From the NCBI GenBank assembly GCA_964590195.1, contig CAZPWJ010000010.1, positions 18,682 to 82,681 on the forward strand: 64,000 bases of DNA, read 5' to 3'. Made by a program: the position numbers and the translations under genes. Shown piece by piece: positions 60,185-64,000 of the stretch. The stretch's first letter is position 1. Each line of letters starts with the position of its first letter. The DNA is from GCA-2731375 sp964590195 (GTDB lineage: Bacteria; Pseudomonadota; Alphaproteobacteria; GCA-2731375). The notes beneath the pieces were generated by a model. It ran no database searches. It was not told the DNA's origin and was given only the letters and a program-made list of their open reading frames with translations.

Positions 60185-60870
60185 TGTCATTTCCTCCAAA
60201 TTCCGCTAGCCGCCATGGGCCGGGCGTTTTTTATTAGCCGGTGACGAATTCCCGCGCCTGCTCGACGGCGGCGGGGGCGTCCATGCCATAGGCATCGGCA
60301 CCGATGCTCATGGCGAATTCATGATGCACCGGCGGGCCGCCGATCATCACCTTGACGTTCAGGTTGCGGTTGGTGTTGGCATCCTGCACCGTCGCCACCG
60401 CCTTTTCCATTTCCGGCATCGACGTGGTCAGCAGGCCCGACAGGGCGATGATGTCGGCTTCATTTTCCTGGGCCGCCGTGATGAACTGTTCGCCATCCAC
60501 GTCCGTGCCAAGATCCACCACCTTGAAGCCCGCGCCCTCGAGCAGCAGGCCGACCAGGTTCTTGCCGATGTCGTGCAGGTCGCCCTTGACCGTGCCCAGC
60601 ACCACCGTGCCGATGGGCTTGACGCCGGTTTCCGTCAGCAGGGGGCGCAGTATATCCAGGCCAGCCTGCACCGCCTCCGCCGCCATCAGCATCTCAGGCA
60701 CGAACAGGGTGCCGGCGGAGAATTTTTCGCCAATCTCGTCAAGGGGTGCGATCAGGCCGTCCTGCAGGATGCTCTTCACAGGGGTGCCGGCATCGACCTC
60801 CGCCTGCACCAGCGTGGCGACATCCTCCTCTTCGTATTCCATGACCGCATCGAAAATCTCGGCAACCGTC
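60171..60870. repeat. Long near-identical repeat, copy 2
   Basis: This is the direct-repeat partner of 53400-54099, covering the second corrinoid gene and the spacer before methyltransferase 3. Mismatches cluster at the two ends (near 60187-60239 and 60747-60868), leaving an identical core. Confidence 0.9.
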
Positions 60871-60872
60871 AT
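60234..60872 (-). CDS. Corrinoid (B12-binding) methyl-carrier protein, copy 2
   Basis: This 212-residue protein is nearly identical to copy 1 and has the same GDLHDIG cobalt-ligand motif, LSGLLTTSM and GGPPVHHEFA elements. The ATG at 60872 has AGGAGAG six nt upstream, so the longer frame from 60983 is rejected. It heads the second module (corrinoid protein, methyltransferase 3, Fe-S protein, RACo, GntR). It should be interchangeable with copy 1 as partner of MT II and RACo; each copy may serve a different MT I. Confidence 0.95.
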   Translation of the reverse strand: MTVAEIFDAVMEYEEEDVATLVQAEVDAGTPVKSILQDGLIAPLDEIGEKFSAGTLFVPEMLMAAEAVQAGLDILRPLLTETGVKPIGTVVLGTVKGDLHDIGKNLVGLLLEGAGFKVVDLGTDVDGEQFITAAQENEADIIALSGLLTTSMPEMEKAVATVQDANTNRNLNVKVMIGGPPVHHEFAMSIGADAYGMDAPAAVEQAREFVTG

Positions 60873-60981
60873 ATCGACTCTCCTGTCACGGCGGCCGCTG
60901 GTTTCGGAATATTCTGCCATCGTCGTTTTACTCGGCCACGCACGAAGCCTCGGACGATACAGGACTTCGCCCGAGCATTTC

Positions 60982-61002
60982 ACAAACAGAAACTGTGTTT
61001 GT
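60982..61002. promoter_or_regulatory. Inverted repeat upstream of the second corrinoid module
   Basis: ACAAACA (60982-60988) and TGTTTGT (60996-61002) are perfect inverted 7-mers around GAAACTG, 110 bp before the corrinoid gene start in a 165-bp intergenic region. The sequence is unlike the 13-mer of the first operon, so a different regulator would bind. Confidence 0.4.
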
Positions 61003-61037
61003 CAACGAATAAAGGCCGCGCCGCCGCCCATGGCCCG

Positions 61038-62417
61038 TTACAGTGTCCGCCCGGCGTGTCGTCCGGCAATGCGGCCAAGGCCGAGGGCGGCCAAAAGACC
61101 GTTCGCCGAACAATAGCCCTTGTTGCCATCGGCGCCGGAGACGCCGACCGCCGTGCCGCCGACCGCGTACAGGTTTTCTATCGCCGTGCCATCGGCGCGC
61201 AACGGCTGGGCGTTGGCATCCACATCAAGGCCCCCCTGGGTATGAAACAGCCCGGCGGTCACCTTCACCAGGGTGAAGGGCGGACGCAGCGGCGCGCCGC
61301 CAAAATCGCCGCCGAAGTCCTTGCGCCCAAATGGATCGGCGGTCCCGATCGCGGCCTTGTTGTAGCGCGCCAGGGTATCGGCGAGGGCCGCGCCATCAAG
61401 GCCGCAAGCGGTGCCAAGCTCCCCCATGTCCACACCACGGCGCGCGCCGCCATAGGCGACAATGTCGCGATAGTCCTGGGCCTTGGGTTCGAGGTAGTGA
61501 TGGATGCGTTCGTCAAAAACGACAAACGCCATATGTTCCGTTTGTGACCGCACGGCGGAGGTGCAGCCCGAATAGCCCAGGGATTCATCGACAAATCTCC
61601 GCGCCTCGAGATTGACCAGAAAGCCGCCGCGCTCAATGGCACTCCACGTCATCAGCGCGCCTTGGGGATGGGAGACCGAGGCATGTCCCTGATAGGCGCC
61701 CATGTCCCGCAGTTGGGCGCCGAGCTCAAGGCCCCAGACAATGCCTTCGCCCATGTTGCCCCGATGCCCGAAATACGGCGCCTCCGCGATCTCGGGAATA
61801 TATTTGCGCAGCATCTCCTTGTTGGCGCCAAAGCCATTGGTGGCCAGGATGACTTTCCTGGCGCCGATCCGGTGTTCCACGCCGGCATTTTCGATAACCG
61901 CGCCGGCTATCCCGCCGTTGCCGTCACGCAGCAGCCGGCGCACCGGATTGCCCGGTGAAACCATGATGCCGCTGTCATGTGCCTTTTGCTCCAGGGCGGC
62001 GACCACGGTGGCGCCCTGACGGCCACTGGGGCCATGGGTCCGGGGCACCGAGTGGCCGACCTTTTTCAGGTCGGGGACAAACGCCAGCGGCACATCCAGG
62101 CTATCGACCATCCATTCCACAAGCGGCCCGCTTTCGCCCGCCAGAGCCCGAACCAGATGCTCGGGCGCGGTGCCGTCGGTCTGGCGCATGATATCCAAAG
62201 ACATTTGATCGGGAGAATCTTCAACGCCGGCGGCCTGTTGAAATCGCGAGCCCGCGCCGGGAACCGAGCCGGAGCTAAGCGCCGTATTACCGCCCAGGCG
62301 GTCGTGTTTTTCGACCAGCGCGACCTGGGCGCCGCTTTCCCGCGCCGCCAGGGCCGCCACCAACCCGCCGCCGCCGCCGCCCACGACCAAGACATCAGTT
62401 TCCGCATCCCAAGCCAT
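61038..62417 (-). CDS. FAD-dependent oxidoreductase of the fumarate reductase/ketosteroid dehydrogenase flavoprotein group
   Basis: This 459-residue flavoprotein has an N-terminal dinucleotide fold (DVLVVGGGGGGLVAALAARESG, VEKHDRLGGNTALSSG), a capping domain (ERGGFLVNLEARRFVDESLGYS) and a C-terminal FAD region (GGLDVDANAQPLRADGTAIENLYAVG, GNKGYCSANGLLAALGLGRIAG). It resembles soluble fumarate reductase or 3-ketosteroid dehydrogenase enzymes and would oxidise or reduce a C-C bond. It is transcribed with the cupin gene upstream (51-nt gap) and leads towards the second corrinoid module. Confidence 0.87.
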   Translation of the reverse strand: MAWDAETDVLVVGGGGGGLVAALAARESGAQVALVEKHDRLGGNTALSSGSVPGAGSRFQQAAGVEDSPDQMSLDIMRQTDGTAPEHLVRALAGESGPLVEWMVDSLDVPLAFVPDLKKVGHSVPRTHGPSGRQGATVVAALEQKAHDSGIMVSPGNPVRRLLRDGNGGIAGAVIENAGVEHRIGARKVILATNGFGANKEMLRKYIPEIAEAPYFGHRGNMGEGIVWGLELGAQLRDMGAYQGHASVSHPQGALMTWSAIERGGFLVNLEARRFVDESLGYSGCTSAVRSQTEHMAFVVFDERIHHYLEPKAQDYRDIVAYGGARRGVDMGELGTACGLDGAALADTLARYNKAAIGTADPFGRKDFGGDFGGAPLRPPFTLVKVTAGLFHTQGGLDVDANAQPLRADGTAIENLYAVGGTAVGVSGADGNKGYCSANGLLAALGLGRIAGRHAGRTL

Positions 62418-62468
62418 CCGCGCCTCTCGTCCACTGGATCGGACCTGCCAATCAGGCCCTTGATCCGA

Positions 62469-62843
62469 TCAGCGCGCTACCGGCACGTTGTCATAAACGC
62501 CGACGCCCTGAATGATCAGGAACTTGAAGGCGCCGTCGTCAAGACCATGAACATAATGCGCCACCATCGGCGGAACTTCGCAGCGTTCACCGGCCCGCAG
62601 GACATATTCGGCGCGCGGCGCGCGGGTCTCGACCACCATTGGACCTTCAAGGCAGACGAACGAGTCGGTGATTTCACTATGGTAATGCCAGGGAATGCAT
62701 TGTTTCTCGGCCAGGGTCAGCACAGTCACGCGCATGTCGGCGCCTTCCATGACCGCTTCGCGGCCCGCGATTTCCGCGGCCTCATAAGGGCGTACTTCCA
62801 CATCGGCCTCCATTCCACCGTTATGTCGAAGGGCCATTATCAT
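62469..62843 (-). CDS. Cupin-domain protein
   Basis: This 124-residue single cupin shows CIPWHYHSEITDSFVCLEGPMVVE (motif 1 with H-x-H and Glu) and PPMVAHYVHG (motif 2 His), followed by FKFLIIQGVGVYDNVPV. It resembles metal-binding cupins that act as small isomerases or dioxygenases or stabilise pathway intermediates. It lies at the head of the FAD oxidoreductase transcript. ATG 62837 is an alternative start. The function is unknown. Confidence 0.82.
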   Translation of the reverse strand: MIMALRHNGGMEADVEVRPYEAAEIAGREAVMEGADMRVTVLTLAEKQCIPWHYHSEITDSFVCLEGPMVVETRAPRAEYVLRAGERCEVPPMVAHYVHGLDDGAFKFLIIQGVGVYDNVPVAR

Positions 62844-63091
62844 CGACCTTGGCCACGGTTGGCGATGTTTTTATTTCCCGTGGCGGATCTCGCTACACAT
62901 TTCACAAGTCATGGAATTGACAGGAAGATCTGGGCTGAAACGCATTAATGGAAAAAGAAATTAACCATACAAATTAAGGATGGCTATCAATTCCAAATTA
63001 ACTAATCGCGCTTATTGGTAAATGTAATAAAAAAATTTCGGAGAATGCGCAATTGCCACAAATGGATAATTCCTAACGAGTTGGATACATC

Positions 63092-64000
63092 ATGGCCAGA
63101 ATGCCAAAACTACTCAGGCAATTACTTCAGAACGACGAGGCTAATCAAAACGATGAGCAGGTCGTTCTGCGCGAAGAGACGGATCAGACCGGATTAGCGC
63201 AAGGCGATGGCGCCCTAGGCGCGGAGCGCCTGCGCGAGGACGGGTCCGAGCGGTCATTCTGGCAAACCATGGCCGGCACCGGCGAAACATCGGAAAGCGC
63301 ACAATCCGCGGCACGCGTGCAAAGCGAAGCGCGGATTGATACAGGTACCGCCAGCCAGCCGGACGCCGAGCCGGATGCCATGCCCGCCGAGACGCAGGTG
63401 CAAGCGCCGGCGATGCAAGGCGAAATGGCCGACGACTCCAGCCAGGCCAACAGCGCGTCCGCGCGGCAAGGAGGCGGCACCAACGGCGCCGCTATCGACA
63501 CGGCGGCGGACGAGGGCCCGGGCGACCAGATGCAACCCGAGGGCGATGTTGAGCAGCGTGCCAACTTTGCAGATACGGCCACTACGATGGCGGCCCCGGA
63601 ACTCAATCCAGCGGACATGCAGCCGACCGAGACGGCTTCCGCCATTGATGCGGTACCGGAAATTCAGGACACTGAAGGCGCGCCGGCTGACGACCGCCCG
63701 GCACGGGATCCGGCGGCGGAACCCATCCTCGCCCCTGGCGAAGGCGCCAGAAACTCATTCGCGGCTTCTGGGGAGACGTCCACGGATCAAGGCGGCGGCT
63801 CGGCTCAAGCCAGCGTGGCGCCACGGGACTTGCCTGAAGCAGGCCCCGGCACTGGCCAAGGCAACGGCAACCAGGGTAACGGAAATGCCAACGGTCTGAA
63901 CGGGACCCAGGGCAACGGCAATGCCAATGGCAACGCCAATGGCAACAACGGCCAGGGCAACGGCAACCAGGGTAACGGGAATGCCAACGGGCAGAACGGG
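63092..64000 (+). CDS. Start of a large acidic protein with Gly-Asn-rich repeats (runs off the window)
   Basis: The frame from ATG 63092 is open for 303 codons to the window end. The first 250 residues are acidic, Gln/Ala/Glu-rich and low in hydrophobics; there is no signal peptide. From about residue 255 a Gly-Asn tract appears (GQGNGNQGNGNANG, GTQGNGNANGNANG and similar units of 6-14 residues, encoded by matching DNA repeats). This layout fits the leader of a giant repeat protein, for example a type I-secreted adhesin whose export signal would be C-terminal, but no known domain is visible. The leader (62844-63091) is markedly AT-rich for this genome. Confidence 0.7.
   Translation, partial: MARMPKLLRQLLQNDEANQNDEQVVLREETDQTGLAQGDGALGAERLREDGSERSFWQTMAGTGETSESAQSAARVQSEARIDTGTASQPDAEPDAMPAETQVQAPAMQGEMADDSSQANSASARQGGGTNGAAIDTAADEGPGDQMQPEGDVEQRANFADTATTMAAPELNPADMQPTETASAIDAVPEIQDTEGAPADDRPARDPAAEPILAPGEGARNSFAASGETSTDQGGGSAQASVAPRDLPEAGPGTGQGNGNQGNGNANGLNGTQGNGNANGNANGNNGQGNGNQGNGNANGQNG

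Noticed and set aside
63830..64000. Short repeats at the window end as a CRISPR array
   Set aside because: The repeats are 6-14 bp, in frame and encode Gly-Asn units; there are no regular spacers and no cas genes.

Overview
The window comes from a high-GC Gram-negative chromosome, most likely an alphaproteobacterium and perhaps a Rhodospirillales-type heterotroph. The evidence is a DUF1465/RcdA cell-cycle protein, a DUF3126 protein, a 41-residue type-B L36, and a small heat-shock gene with a ROSE-like leader behind a sigma-32-type promoter. The genus cannot be named. There are no phage genes, insertion sequences or CRISPR arrays; two tRNA genes are present.

Layout. 1-6640: housekeeping and small metabolic genes (partial enolase-superfamily gene, hsp20, rcdA-like, efp-suhB, RidA, an MBL hydrolase, a secreted PA14-like protein, tRNA-Val, pyridoxal kinase). 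6652-10942: glycolate oxidase glcDEF and rpmJ. 11035-15978: a methyltransferase, a very large SAM-domain/cyclase/ATPase/TPR regulator and a DUF411 protein. 16001-22345: hydantoinase/oxoprolinase A and B divergent from a substrate-binding protein and an aldehyde dehydrogenase. 22381-22874: a ParE-type toxin-antitoxin pair. 22886-33254: an accessory catabolic and transport region (2-hydroxyacid dehydrogenase, HpaB-like monooxygenase, cupin, class III aminotransferase, two MFS carriers, a membrane fusion protein, an IclR regulator). 33271-42131: a long minus-strand run of LLM monooxygenase, three-subunit molybdenum hydroxylase, TPP enzyme, ureidoglycolate lyase family protein, cobalt-type nitrile hydratase and DUF3126. 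42265-44933: SDR, aspartate dehydrogenase and a second LLM enzyme. 44997-46693: a lipoprotein and tRNA-Arg.

The most striking part is 46847-62843, a corrinoid-dependent methyl-transfer locus. A seven-gene operon (54101 down to 48053) encodes a B12-binding corrinoid protein, two URO-D/MtaA-type methyltransferases, DUF1638, MetV, MetF and a methyl-THF:corrinoid methyltransferase. A second module (60872 down to 55472) encodes a nearly identical corrinoid protein, a third URO-D methyltransferase, an Fe-S protein, a RACo-type reductive activator and a FadR-type GntR regulator. Together these are all four parts known from acetogen ether demethylases (MT I, corrinoid protein, MT II, activating enzyme), plus methyl-THF oxidation. 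They sit beside genes typical of an aerobe (acyl-CoA dehydrogenase, glycolate oxidase, a DoeA-like M24 hydrolase). The substrate is unknown. The two corrinoid genes share about 98% nucleotide identity, with a run of about 455 identical bases, and a 13-bp near-palindrome recurs at the first operon's promoter and at the GntR gene's own promoter.

The window ends inside a large open reading frame with an acidic N-terminus and a Gly-Asn-rich repeat tract, preceded by an AT-rich leader.
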